Shown piece by piece: positions 9,009-17,451 of a stretch of 64,000 nt of DNA. A model generated the notes under the pieces. It did not search any database, was not told the origin of the DNA, and saw only the letters and a program-made list of their open reading frames with translations. Every line of letters begins with the position of its first letter. Position 1 is the first letter of the stretch. The DNA comes from Gammaproteobacteria bacterium (lineage in GTDB: Bacteria > Pseudomonadota > Gammaproteobacteria > Ga0077536), in assembly GCA_016209015.1 (NCBI GenBank), contig JACQWY010000045.1:1-64000 (forward strand), written 5' to 3'. The position numbers were made by a program, and so were the translations under genes.

Positions 9009-10520
9009 TCAGAACTGGAAGTACAGGAACTCGCTGACGCGGTTCATGCTCGCGATCGCCGCCGCCGCGCCGAGCGCGCAGGCGACGCCCCAGGCGAAGC
9101 CGAGCCGCGGCCGGCGCACGTCGTCCGCGCCGTCGCGGGCGAGACCGGCGGCGATCTCCTGCGAGTTCGGCGCGAGGAACGCGATCGCGAGCAGGCCGGC
9201 GATCCAGGCGAGCGCGCCGAGACCGCCGAAGTGCTCGGGCGTGCCGAACGCGACGGCGTCGGCGAGCGCGGCGGGCAGCGCCGCCTGCCAGGCCGCGGGC
9301 AGCACGATGCCGTTCAGCCCCGCCATGCCTTCGAGGATCCGGAACGCCGCGCCGAAGCTCTCGGCGCGGAAGAACACCCAGCCGACGAGCACGGCGAGAA
9401 ACGTCAGCGCGCGCGCCGCGATGCGCCAGGACCGCGCGCGGCCGTCGCAGCCGAGCCGCGTGCGCAGCACTTCCCAGCCGTGGTTGATGACGAGGTAGGT
9501 GCCGTGCAGACCGCCCCACACCACGAACGTCCAGCCCGCGCCGTGCCACAGCCCGCCGAGCAGCATCGTCGTCATGAGGTTCACGTGGCGGCGCGCCGTG
9601 CCGTGACGGTTGCCGCCGAGCGGAACGTAGAGATAGTCGCGCAGGAAGCGCGAGAGCGTCATGTGCCAGCGCCGCCAGAAATCGACGATGCTCGTCGCCT
9701 TGTACGGCGAATCGAAGTTCAGCGGCAGCACGATGCCGAAGAGCCGCGAGCCGCCGATCGCCATGTCCGAATAGCCGGAGAAATCGAAGTAGAGCTGGAG
9801 CGCATAGGCGAGCGCCCCGCTCCAGGCCTCGAGCAGCGTCGGCGCGTCGCCGTGCGCAGCGGCGGCGAACACCGGCGAGGCGTAGACCGCGACGTTGTCC
9901 GCGAACAGCACTTTCTTCACGAGACCGATCGTGAAGATCGACAGCCCCAGCGCGACGTTCTCCGCAGAGATGCGATACGTCGCCGCGTGTGCGAACTGCG
10001 GCATCATCTCCTTGTGATGCAGGACGGGGCCGGCGATGAGGTGCGGGAAGTAGGTGACGAACAGCGCGTAGTGCACGAAGCGGTATTCCTTCACCTCGCC
10101 GCGATACGTATCGACGAGGAAGGCGATCTGCGTGAACGTGAAGAACGAGATGCCGAGCGGCAGCACGATCCGGCCGACGTCCCAGTGCGCACCCGCGACC
10201 GCGTTCGCGATGTCGAGGAAGAAGTTCGCGTATTTGAAGTAGCCGAGCAGCCCCAGATCGCCCGTTACCGCGAGGGCGAGCAGCCGGCGCCGCCGCTGCG
10301 GCGCCGCACTCTCGCCGATCGCCCGGCCGAACGCGAAATTGAACACTATCGAGCCGACGAGCAGCGGCACGTAGACCGGGTTCCACCAGCCGTAGAAGAA
10401 GATCGAGGCGAGCGCGAGCCAGGCGGCGGCGACGTGCTCGTCGAGACGCGCGAGCAGGAAGAACAGCGCGAACGTCAGCGGCAGGTAGGCGAGCAGGAAT
10501 TCGTAGGAATTGAACAGCAC
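9009..10520 (-). CDS. MBOAT-family membrane O-acyltransferase
   Basis: This 503-residue polytopic protein begins with the family's usual LFNSYEFLLAYLPLT start. It contains LPLGISFFTFTQIAFLVD, FPHLIAGPV and the catalytic-histidine segment LWHGAGWTF followed by GGLHG at about residues 325-340. Homologs such as AlgI and PatA acylate polysaccharides or peptidoglycan across the inner membrane. The GTG at 10520 is preferred: the upstream part of the longer frame (to 10634) is proline- and charge-rich and overlaps another gene's decayed end. It is coupled to the SGNH gene 3 nt downstream. The acetylated polymer is unknown. Confidence 0.88.
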   Translation of the reverse strand: MLFNSYEFLLAYLPLTFALFFLLARLDEHVAAAWLALASIFFYGWWNPVYVPLLVGSIVFNFAFGRAIGESAAPQRRRRLLALAVTGDLGLLGYFKYANFFLDIANAVAGAHWDVGRIVLPLGISFFTFTQIAFLVDTYRGEVKEYRFVHYALFVTYFPHLIAGPVLHHKEMMPQFAHAATYRISAENVALGLSIFTIGLVKKVLFADNVAVYASPVFAAAAHGDAPTLLEAWSGALAYALQLYFDFSGYSDMAIGGSRLFGIVLPLNFDSPYKATSIVDFWRRWHMTLSRFLRDYLYVPLGGNRHGTARRHVNLMTTMLLGGLWHGAGWTFVVWGGLHGTYLVINHGWEVLRTRLGCDGRARSWRIAARALTFLAVLVGWVFFRAESFGAAFRILEGMAGLNGIVLPAAWQAALPAALADAVAFGTPEHFGGLGALAWIAGLLAIAFLAPNSQEIAAGLARDGADDVRRPRLGFAWGVACALGAAAAIASMNRVSEFLYFQF

Positions 10521-10605
10521 GGCGTGGATGGCGGTCAGCGTCGTCCCTGGGTCTCGCGGGCTGGGCGGGTGATCGGACGCGGCGTCCGGCGCAGGTTCGA
10601 GGCCA

Positions 10606-10969
10606 TCATCGCGCGCCCGGCGCGTTGCGATCAACCCGGGCGCGGGATGCCTGCGCCGAAGCGGTGCCCGGGAAGACGACGTCGTCGAAGTTACCGGCGC
10701 CCTCGACGTAGCCCGTCATGACGATCGGCGCCGGGAATGTCGTCATCGTTCACGACCGCGCAGCACGTCGCCGGCGTGTCGACGAGACCCCGGCCCGTCA
10801 CGTTCGTCGCGTATTCGCGCACGGCGCCGTTCGCCGCGGAGACCGCGCCGCCGGCTGGCGTCGTCAGCGGACCGAGCACCGCCTCGTTGGCGTCAGCCGC
10901 GTGACGTGATGCGAACCGACCGCGAGCTCGGGCGGGCTCCTGCCTCGACCTTGCTCGCGCCCCGCGCAT
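10606..10969 (-). pseudogene. Probable frameshifted gene remnant
   Basis: The gap 10521-11014 holds no intact gene, but two abutting minus-strand frames look like pieces of one protein. The first reads ANEAVLGPLTTPAGGAV...NVTGRGLVDTPATCC up to about 10745. In another frame the segment from about 10743 to the stop at 10606 reads TTFPAPIVMTGYVEGAGNFDDVVFP. Both have natural amino-acid composition, unlike the Arg/Pro-rich shadows nearby. No start with a ribosome-binding site and no known family was recognised. It may be a decayed secreted protein; it could also be chance. Confidence 0.3.
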
Positions 10970-11014
10970 CGGAGTCGCCGGGGAGCGCCCTCGATCCCGG
11001 CTGCAGGCAAGCCC

Positions 11015-12247
11015 TCATTGGCCCAGCACGGTCACCACCGCCGAGGCTTCCTCCACACCCCACAGGCCGCCGCCGTTCTCCGCGATCGCGATGCGCGCGT
11101 TCGCGACCTGCCGGGGACCCGCTTCACCGCGGAGTTGCATCACGAGCTCGTGGATCTGCGCGAGGCCCGTCGCGCCGAGCGGATGACCGCGCGATTCGAG
11201 GCCGCCGGAAGGATTGACGGGAATGCGCCCGCCGAGCGTCGTCTCGCCGCGCGCGGCGGCCGGGCCGCCTTCGCCGCGCGGCACGAGGCCGAGATTCTCT
11301 GTGTTCAGCAGCTCGCCGAACGCCGTCGCATCGTGGACCTCGGCGAGGTCGACGTCCTGCGGGCCGAGCCCCGCGGCCGCGTACGCCGCCTCGGCGGTGA
11401 GCTTCGTGATATGCAGATCGAAGAAGCGATCGAGGCCGCGATCGACGCCCGAGCGCAGCTCGCAGGCGAGCAGCCGGATCGCGCGCGAGCGCGGCACGCC
11501 GAGACGCGCGAGCCCCCGCTCCGTGCAGACGATCGCCGCCGCGCAGCCGTCGGAATACGGCGAGCACATCGGCACGGTGAGCGGATAGGCGAGCGCGCGG
11601 CCGGCGAGCACTTCCTCGATGCTGAACTGCTTCTGGAACTGGCAGAGCGGATTCTCCGCGGAGTGGCGATGGTTCTTCGCGGCGATCGCCGCGAGCTGGC
11701 GCTGCGTCGTGCCGTATTCGCGCATGTGGCCGCGCGCCCAGCAGCCGTAGACGTCCATGAAGACGGAGCGCTCGCCCTGGGCCGGCGGTCCGTCGATGCC
11801 CCGGCCGAGCGCGCGCAGACGCTCGAACGTGCCTTCCACGTCCTCGACGTCCATGCCGCCCGCGAACACCTTGTCGCGGAGCGTCGTGTCGACCGTCGAG
11901 AGCTTCTCCGCGCCGACCGCGAGTGCGACGTCGGCCATGCCGGCTTTCAATTGCGCACACGCGAGCCACAGCGCGGACGACGCGGACGCGCAGCCGTTCT
12001 CGACGTTGACGATCGGCAGGCCCTGGAAACCGAGCGGACGCAAGGCGACCTGCCCCGGCACCGCGGTCTGCCCGTCGATGACGCTCTGGCCGAGATTCGA
12101 GAAGTACGCCGCCTGCACGTCGCCCGGCGTCGCGCCCGCGTCGGCGAGACAGGCGGTCACGGCTTCGCGCACCATCGTCTTGACGCTGCGATCGACGTAG
12201 AGCCCGAATTTCGTCATGCCGGTGCCGGCGAGGTAGAGCGTGGTCAT
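11015..12247 (-). CDS. Thiolase-fold protein of the SCP2-thiolase / lipid-transfer type
   Basis: The 410-residue protein has the thiolase fold with the nucleophile cysteine in NVENGCASASSAL at about residue 86 and the histidine in GHPLGATG at about residue 353. The second catalytic cysteine of classical thiolases (C-x-G-G-G) is replaced: the motif reads AENGGGLWG. This is the pattern of SCP2-type thiolases, which act in side-chain or ketone catabolism or as Claisen/retro-aldol components, often with a DUF35/OB partner. No DUF35 gene is seen beside it. It lies 362 nt downstream of the carboxylase-like operon on the same strand and could process its product after CoA activation, but this is inference. 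Confidence 0.8.
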   Translation of the reverse strand: MTTLYLAGTGMTKFGLYVDRSVKTMVREAVTACLADAGATPGDVQAAYFSNLGQSVIDGQTAVPGQVALRPLGFQGLPIVNVENGCASASSALWLACAQLKAGMADVALAVGAEKLSTVDTTLRDKVFAGGMDVEDVEGTFERLRALGRGIDGPPAQGERSVFMDVYGCWARGHMREYGTTQRQLAAIAAKNHRHSAENPLCQFQKQFSIEEVLAGRALAYPLTVPMCSPYSDGCAAAIVCTERGLARLGVPRSRAIRLLACELRSGVDRGLDRFFDLHITKLTAEAAYAAAGLGPQDVDLAEVHDATAFGELLNTENLGLVPRGEGGPAAARGETTLGGRIPVNPSGGLESRGHPLGATGLAQIHELVMQLRGEAGPRQVANARIAIAENGGGLWGVEEASAVVTVLGQ

Positions 12248-12273
12248 AAGCGTCCTCCATTTCGATCTTCATA

Positions 12274-12305
12274 GGATGCGCCGACGAAGGAGGCGCATCG
12301 ATCGC
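12274..12305 (+). repeat. Short dispersed repeat, copy A
   Basis: The core GCCGACGAAGGAGGCGCATC followed by GATCGC recurs at 28117-28153 in the same orientation and at 54081-54120 in the opposite one. All three copies are intergenic and begin with a GGAT block. Confidence 0.75.
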
Positions 12306-12339
12306 GGAGCGGGTCCAGTTCCCAGCCGACGCGCTTCAA

Positions 12340-12609
12340 TTCAAACAACGCCGTCGTCCCGGCGCAGGGACCCTCCCGGCGAAGGCCGGGACCGGGACCC
12401 GGTCATCACTCCGCGGCGCATTCGATCATCCGCGGGTCGACAAGCTGCTTGCAGCTTCACCCGCGCTCTGGATTGCGGTGTTGCCTTTGCTGTGCGCCGG
12501 GATCCCTTCGCTTCTGCGCTCTGGAAGCCGGGGTATGACCCGCGTGGATAACTCGCGATTCGTGCATTGCGTGTCGACCTGACTCGGCGGCGCGAGTTAC
12601 CCACACGCG
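12340..12609. repeat. Composite intergenic hairpin-rich sequence after the hyuB-like gene
   Basis: The 362-nt gap 12248-12609 has no supported gene. It contains a perfect hairpin, TCCCGGC/GCCGGGA with a 4-nt loop, at 12374-12391, of the CCCGGCGAAGGCCGGGA type common as dispersed repeats in related genomes. It also contains a long imperfect inverted repeat, CGCGTGGATAACTCGCG at 12541-12557 against CGCGAGTTACCCACACGCG at 12591-12609. The second lies directly after the hyuB-like stop codon and could stall or terminate transcription, though no T-run follows on the minus strand. Confidence 0.6.
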
Positions 12610-14871
12610 TCAGACCCCGGCGTCACCACCCGCGATCCTCGCCTCCAGCCTCGCGACCTTCGCCTCGAGCTCGCCGATCGCGACGTCTTTCGGATCCGGC
12701 ATCAGCACGAGCGGCAGATCGGCGGGCGTGCCCTTGCGGCCGTTCGCGTAGAGCGTGCCGAGATCTTCGCCCCAGCCGCCGAAATAGGGAATGCCCGGCG
12801 GCGGTGCGGCGCGATTCCACTCGCTGACGAATTCGTCGAACGGCCGGCCGCGCGCGAGGCGGGCGCGGCGTTCGTCCAGGCGCGCTACCGTCGTCGCCCC
12901 GGCGTCTATCGCGAGCGTCGCCGGATCGAGCACGACGCCGAAGATGCGGCGCGCGACCTCGAGCGAAAGGAGCCCCTCCTCCACGTCCTTCACCACGCGC
13001 GCCGGCTCCCGATCGAGCACGTCGCCGTAACCGCCGCCCGCGCCCTGCGAGACCATGTAGAGCTCGCCCTCGGTGCAGAGCTCGAAGGGAATCGCGCCGC
13101 GGTGCGTGCTGTACACCGCGCTTTCGAACGGGCGCCCGTTCATGAGCGTCGCGATGTCGGCGGTGAACAGCGCCGGGTTCTGCGCGACTTCCTCGAAGAC
13201 GTTCACCTGCTTGATCTTGCAGACGGGATACGCCGGCGAGCCGTAGCCGCCGAAGAGGCCCGGCACGGACGAGAACTTCGAGCCCGCCGCGATCGCCGAG
13301 AAGCCCCACAGCGGCGAGCCGCGCATCGCGGCGGAGGTCTGGTAGCCCGCGCCGCTGCGGTATTTGCCGAAGCCGAGGTTGTCGCGCGCGAAGCGCTTCG
13401 AGATGAGCTGCATGAACGGCAGATCGAGCTCCGTGAATTCCGTCTCGCCGACGTCCGTCATCGCCGCGAAGTTCGGCGTGAGACTGTGCTCCCCGTCGTC
13501 GTCCCAGTGCGCGCCGCCCGGCATGCCGTTCAGATCCGCGCAGAGATTGCCCGTCATCTCGAAGTTCTGGGTGATGCCGCCGTAGATGAACGTCACGGGC
13601 TGGTTGAACCAGGGTGCGATCACCTTGCCGAACTTCTCCGGCACCGGGAAGTAGAATTTCGCCGCCGCGATGTGCGTGAGCGTGATCCCTTTGAACAGCA
13701 CCTGCATGTTGAGCGCGGTCGGCACGTGGCGCGTCGCGTCGCAGAGGCTCTGCGGATCGGTGACGAAATCGATGGGCTCGAGCACGGCGTTCAGCCTCGG
13801 CAGATCCGGCCACACGAAGCACAGGAAGCACATCGAGAGCAGCACTTTCATGCTCGTCTGCGGCGCGTTCACGGGCCGGTTGCCGATCTGCGGCGAGCAG
13901 CCGCGGAAGTCGAACGTCATGCGCCCGTCGCGCACCGTCACCGCGAGCGGCATGCGCAGCAGCACGTCCTCGCGCATCGTCGAATCCATGAAAGCCTGGC
14001 CGCGGATCGTGCCCTCGGGCAGCGCGCGGATGCGGCGTTCGACTTCGGCCGCGACGTATTCGATGTTCTGGCGCAGGCTGCCGACGACCGCATCGACGCC
14101 ATAGGTCTCGATCGCGCGCAGCACGGCTTGCTCCAGCCGCTGGCAGGTCGCGTAGCGCGTCTTGATGTCCGCGCCGAGCATGCGCGGATCGCGCGTCGAG
14201 TTCTGCAGGAACGTCAGGAGATCCGTCCGGATCGCGTAGTTCTCCGCGAACTTGAGCGGCGGCATCTTGAGCCCTTCGTCGTAGGGCGATTCCATCGCCG
14301 GGCCCATGCCGCCCGGTTCCTTCGCGCCATCCTCGCCCTGGTGAAGGCCGCAGCACACCCAGGCGATGAGCTCGCCCGCATGGAAGACCGGCATGAAGGT
14401 CGAATGGTCGGGCGGATGCAGCCCGCCGTAGAACGCGTCGTTGAACAGGAACGCATCGCCTGCACCGACGCCGACCCGCGGGTCGTGCTCGTAGTACTTG
14501 CGCACGAAGCGGATCGGGTAGTGCAGGCAACTGCAGAAGCCGATCACGCCTTTCGTGGACGCCATCGCGTGATCGCCGGCGCCGGTGAAAATCGCCGTCG
14601 TCATGTCGCCGAAGCGCGCGGCGGGCGCGACGATCATGTTCTCGGTGATCTCGAAGTTGTCGTCGAGCGCACCCTGCAGGAAGCGGCGGATCTCGTCGTA
14701 GAGATATTCCTGGCCGGCTTCACTCAGCACGCGCGCTTCGCGGGCCGAGCGCGGCTTCATGCGGTGGTCGCGCATGATGCTCTCGTCCGGCGCGAGGAAG
14801 GGGATGTTCGCGGCAACGAAGGCCTCGAGGCGCGCGGCGTCGGCGGTGCGGTTATCTGTTGCGGATGACAT
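12610..14871 (-). CDS. Hydantoinase-B / acetone-acetophenone carboxylase subunit (HyuB-like)
   Basis: The 753-residue protein is a full-length HyuB-family subunit. It has the conserved block with HPPDHSTF, GLHQGEDGAKEPGGMGPAMES and a later glycine-rich RSGAGYQTSA and SQGAGGGYGDVLDREP. These resemble the carboxylase branch (acetone carboxylase alpha, acetophenone carboxylase) more than 5-oxoprolinase. In that branch this subunit joins a carboxyphosphate-type intermediate to the ketone enolate. The start at 14871 was chosen because GGAGGAA lies 8 nt upstream; it overlaps the end of the preceding HyuA-like gene by 20 nt, so the two are translationally linked. A short charged helix closes the C-terminus. 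The substrate is unknown. Confidence 0.85.
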   Translation of the reverse strand: MSSATDNRTADAARLEAFVAANIPFLAPDESIMRDHRMKPRSAREARVLSEAGQEYLYDEIRRFLQGALDDNFEITENMIVAPAARFGDMTTAIFTGAGDHAMASTKGVIGFCSCLHYPIRFVRKYYEHDPRVGVGAGDAFLFNDAFYGGLHPPDHSTFMPVFHAGELIAWVCCGLHQGEDGAKEPGGMGPAMESPYDEGLKMPPLKFAENYAIRTDLLTFLQNSTRDPRMLGADIKTRYATCQRLEQAVLRAIETYGVDAVVGSLRQNIEYVAAEVERRIRALPEGTIRGQAFMDSTMREDVLLRMPLAVTVRDGRMTFDFRGCSPQIGNRPVNAPQTSMKVLLSMCFLCFVWPDLPRLNAVLEPIDFVTDPQSLCDATRHVPTALNMQVLFKGITLTHIAAAKFYFPVPEKFGKVIAPWFNQPVTFIYGGITQNFEMTGNLCADLNGMPGGAHWDDDGEHSLTPNFAAMTDVGETEFTELDLPFMQLISKRFARDNLGFGKYRSGAGYQTSAAMRGSPLWGFSAIAAGSKFSSVPGLFGGYGSPAYPVCKIKQVNVFEEVAQNPALFTADIATLMNGRPFESAVYSTHRGAIPFELCTEGELYMVSQGAGGGYGDVLDREPARVVKDVEEGLLSLEVARRIFGVVLDPATLAIDAGATTVARLDERRARLARGRPFDEFVSEWNRAAPPPGIPYFGGWGEDLGTLYANGRKGTPADLPLVLMPDPKDVAIGELEAKVARLEARIAGGDAGV

Positions 14872-17011
14872 GGCCGTTCCTCCAGGCAATCCGGGTGAGC
14901 CAGGCGCCGCCCTGGGCGACGGCGTCGAGCCGCCAGCCGGGTTCGACGAGGTAAGTCGTCGCGCCGGTGTCGACGATCGCGGGGCCGGCGATCGCCGTGC
15001 CCGGAGTCAGCGCCTCCGGCCCGTAGACGGGCGTCGCGAGCGGCGCGTCGTGGCCGACGTAATGACACTCGCGGCTCGCACGCGGTGCGGGCGGCGGCAG
15101 CGGTTCCGCCTGCGGCTGCAGATCGCCGAACGCGACCGGCGTCGGCTCGACGTAGCTCGCGACGCGGTACGTCGAGATCCAGATGCCGGTCTCGGGCGCG
15201 GGTGCCGCCGCGCCATAGCGGCGTTCGTAGTCCGCGCGGTGCTTCTCGATGACGTCGAGCACGTCCGCACTCGATTCGAGGCGGTTGCGATCGAGCACGA
15301 CGGCGGTGTCGATCTTCTGCGCGCCGTAGCGGATATCGAGCTCGAGACGATGCCGGATGTGCTCCGCGGGCACGCCCTGGCGCAGCAGATCGCGCCGGCC
15401 GCGCTCCTCGAGCATCGCGACGACGTCGTTGAACGCCGCGTAGTCGTCGAAGACGTGCTGGCGGAGCTGGTTGTAGAGCGCGGTCGTGCGCGTGAACTCG
15501 TGGATGTGGAGCTGCGCCATGCCGCCCGCGCCGCACGCCGAGAACACGGACGAGAACGGCGGCACGAGCACGCGCGCGATGCCGGCCGCGTCCGCGATGC
15601 CGCAGCAGTGCAGCGGGCCGTTGCCGCCGTAGGCGAGAATCGTGAAATCCTGCGCGCGATAGCCGCGCGAGCCGAGCTCGGAGCTGATGCCGACCGCCAT
15701 GTCGGCGTCGACGCGCCGCTTCACGCGCTTTGCGACTTCGATCGTCTCGAGCGCGAGCGCGGCGGCGAGCTCGCGGAACGCGTTCGCCGCGCGCCGCGGC
15801 TGGAGCTTGAGCGAGCCGCCGGCATAGCCTTCCGGATCGAGATAGCCGAGCAGGAGATCCGCGTCCGTCACGGTCGGCTTCGCACCGCCGCGGCCGTAGC
15901 AGGCAGGGCCCGGATCCGAGCCCGCGCTGTCCGGCCCGATGCGCAGCGTCCGGTACATCGCGTCGTAACGCGCGATCGAGCCGCCGCCCGCGCCGAGCGA
16001 GGCGAGATGGACCATCGGCACGGTGACGAGCCAGCGATCGATCACGGGGTTGAAGTCGTAGTGCTTGAAGCCGCCCTCGACGACGATGCCGATGTCGAAG
16101 CTCGTGCCGCCCATGTCGGTCGACACGACGTTGCCGATGCCGGTCTGGAGGCCGAGGCTCTCCGCGGCCGCGATCCCGGCGACCGGACCGGAGTGCACGG
16201 TCTGCAGCGCGTCGGTGGAATTCAAGTGCGCCATGCCGCCCGTGTTGTGGACGAGCAGCATCGGCTTCGCATAACCCGAGTCGCGGAGATTGAGCTCGAG
16301 CGCGCTCATGGCGTGGAACATCGTCGCGTGCAGATAGGCGTCGATGACGGCGGACGTCGTGCGCACGTACTCCCCGCGCCGCCCGGAGATCGCCGCGGCC
16401 TCGACGACCGGGATCGCGCCGAGCGTGCTCGAGGGATATTCCTCGCGGAAGATGCGGCGGATGCGCCGCTCGTGCGCCGGATTGACCGTGCCGTTCACGC
16501 AGGAGATGACGAGCGCCTCGACGCCGAGCTCGACGAGCTCGCGGATTTTGAGCCTGAGATCGTCCTCGTCGATCGGCAGCACCACCTGCCCCAGATAGTC
16601 GATGCGCTCGCGCACGCCGCGCACGAGCGTCACCGGCACGAGCGGCGCCGGGCGCTTCGCACGCGTCAGATCCATCTGCGCCGCGACCGGCAGGCCCTCG
16701 CCGTAGCCGCGGCCGCGGCTGACCGCGAGCGTGCCCTCGAAGCCGTGCGTGATGAGCACGCCGACTTTCGGGCCCTTGCGCTCGATCAGCGCGTTCGTGC
16801 CGAGCGTCGTGGCGTAGCGCACGGAGTCGACGGCGGAGAGCACCGCGCCGCGGTCGAGCGCGAGCTGCGCGCAGATCTGGTCGAGCGCGCGATTGAAGCC
16901 GAGGGCCAGATTGCCGTGCGTCGTCAGCGCTTTCGCCTGCAACGCGCGCGCGCCCCAGCTCACGAAGCAGTCCGTGAACGTGCCGCCGATGTCGACCGCG
17001 ATGCGCTTCAC
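14852..17011 (-). CDS. Hydantoinase-A-like ATPase subunit, second paralog (HyuA-2)
   Basis: This 719-residue protein starts with VKRIAVDIGGTFTD, the phosphate-1 loop of the ASKHA ATPase fold. It continues with the phosphate-2 motif TDMGGTSFDIG at about residue 290 and the glycine motif GAGGGSIARYD at about 328. All nucleotide-binding motifs look intact, so it should bind and hydrolyse ATP. The GTG start at 17011 overlaps the stop of the small subunit gene by 4 nt (GTGA). A second, clearly different HyuA-like gene lies two genes upstream. Two ATPase paralogs plus a HyuB and a small zinc subunit match the acetophenone carboxylase core. The 5-oxoprolinase/hydantoinase alternative is less likely because of the small subunit. 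Confidence 0.87.
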   Translation of the reverse strand: MKRIAVDIGGTFTDCFVSWGARALQAKALTTHGNLALGFNRALDQICAQLALDRGAVLSAVDSVRYATTLGTNALIERKGPKVGVLITHGFEGTLAVSRGRGYGEGLPVAAQMDLTRAKRPAPLVPVTLVRGVRERIDYLGQVVLPIDEDDLRLKIRELVELGVEALVISCVNGTVNPAHERRIRRIFREEYPSSTLGAIPVVEAAAISGRRGEYVRTTSAVIDAYLHATMFHAMSALELNLRDSGYAKPMLLVHNTGGMAHLNSTDALQTVHSGPVAGIAAAESLGLQTGIGNVVSTDMGGTSFDIGIVVEGGFKHYDFNPVIDRWLVTVPMVHLASLGAGGGSIARYDAMYRTLRIGPDSAGSDPGPACYGRGGAKPTVTDADLLLGYLDPEGYAGGSLKLQPRRAANAFRELAAALALETIEVAKRVKRRVDADMAVGISSELGSRGYRAQDFTILAYGGNGPLHCCGIADAAGIARVLVPPFSSVFSACGAGGMAQLHIHEFTRTTALYNQLRQHVFDDYAAFNDVVAMLEERGRRDLLRQGVPAEHIRHRLELDIRYGAQKIDTAVVLDRNRLESSADVLDVIEKHRADYERRYGAAAPAPETGIWISTYRVASYVEPTPVAFGDLQPQAEPLPPPAPRASRECHYVGHDAPLATPVYGPEALTPGTAIAGPAIVDTGATTYLVEPGWRLDAVAQGGAWLTRIAWRNGHVIRNR

Positions 17012-17451
17012 GGCTGCACCTCGTGGTCGTGATCGTGACGATGCGCGTGGCCGAAAGCCGCACGCGGATCGGGCACGGTGAGATCCGGCGCCTTCGCGAG
17101 CGCGCCTTCCGCGACGAATTCCGCGGCGCGGCGTTTCAGGGAGTCGATGTCGAACTCGATGTCGTGCAGCGGCGGATGACCCGGCACGGTGTACTCCGCC
17201 TCGACGAGCGAGCCGCAGCACGGGCAGTAGTACTCGAGGATGCGGCACCACGCCGGATCGGGCGCGAACGTATAGGCATAGCGCGCCGGATCGAGCTGCG
17301 GGGCGTGGATCTCGCGCGGATCGCGATCGTAGACCAGGAGCCCGCGCTTGTAGTTCTCGCGCGCCGGACCGAGCACGGCATTGCAGTTGCGGCACTCCCA
17401 GCGCTCGGCGTCGAGATCGATGCGCAGGTATTCCGTGATCACGACTCTCAT
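17008..17451 (-). CDS. Small four-cysteine (zinc) subunit of a ketone carboxylase-like complex
   Basis: The 147-residue product has two cysteine pairs, CRNC at about residue 20 and CPCC at about residue 74, separated by PARENYKRGLLVYDRDP. This layout matches the gamma/small subunits of acetone and acetophenone carboxylases, which bind zinc. The C-terminus ends in a histidine-rich tail (GHAHRHDHDHEVQP), which could bind metal. The ATG at 17451 overlaps the HyuA-1 stop (ATGA) and its stop overlaps the HyuA-2 GTG, so it is embedded in one transcription unit. Its presence is the main argument for carboxylase rather than hydantoinase function. Confidence 0.8.
   Translation of the reverse strand: MRVVITEYLRIDLDAERWECRNCNAVLGPARENYKRGLLVYDRDPREIHAPQLDPARYAYTFAPDPAWCRILEYYCPCCGSLVEAEYTVPGHPPLHDIEFDIDSLKRRAAEFVAEGALAKAPDLTVPDPRAAFGHAHRHDHDHEVQP

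Noticed and set aside
7812-10721. A 969-residue open frame on the plus strand opposite the MBOAT/SGNH genes
   Set aside because: It is a high-GC shadow: the composition is dominated by Arg, Glu, His and Ala with no domain, while the minus strand has clear protein families.
13102-14868. A 588-residue plus-strand frame opposite the hyuB-like gene
   Set aside because: Shadow frame with Arg/His/Val-rich sequence; the minus strand carries all conserved motifs.
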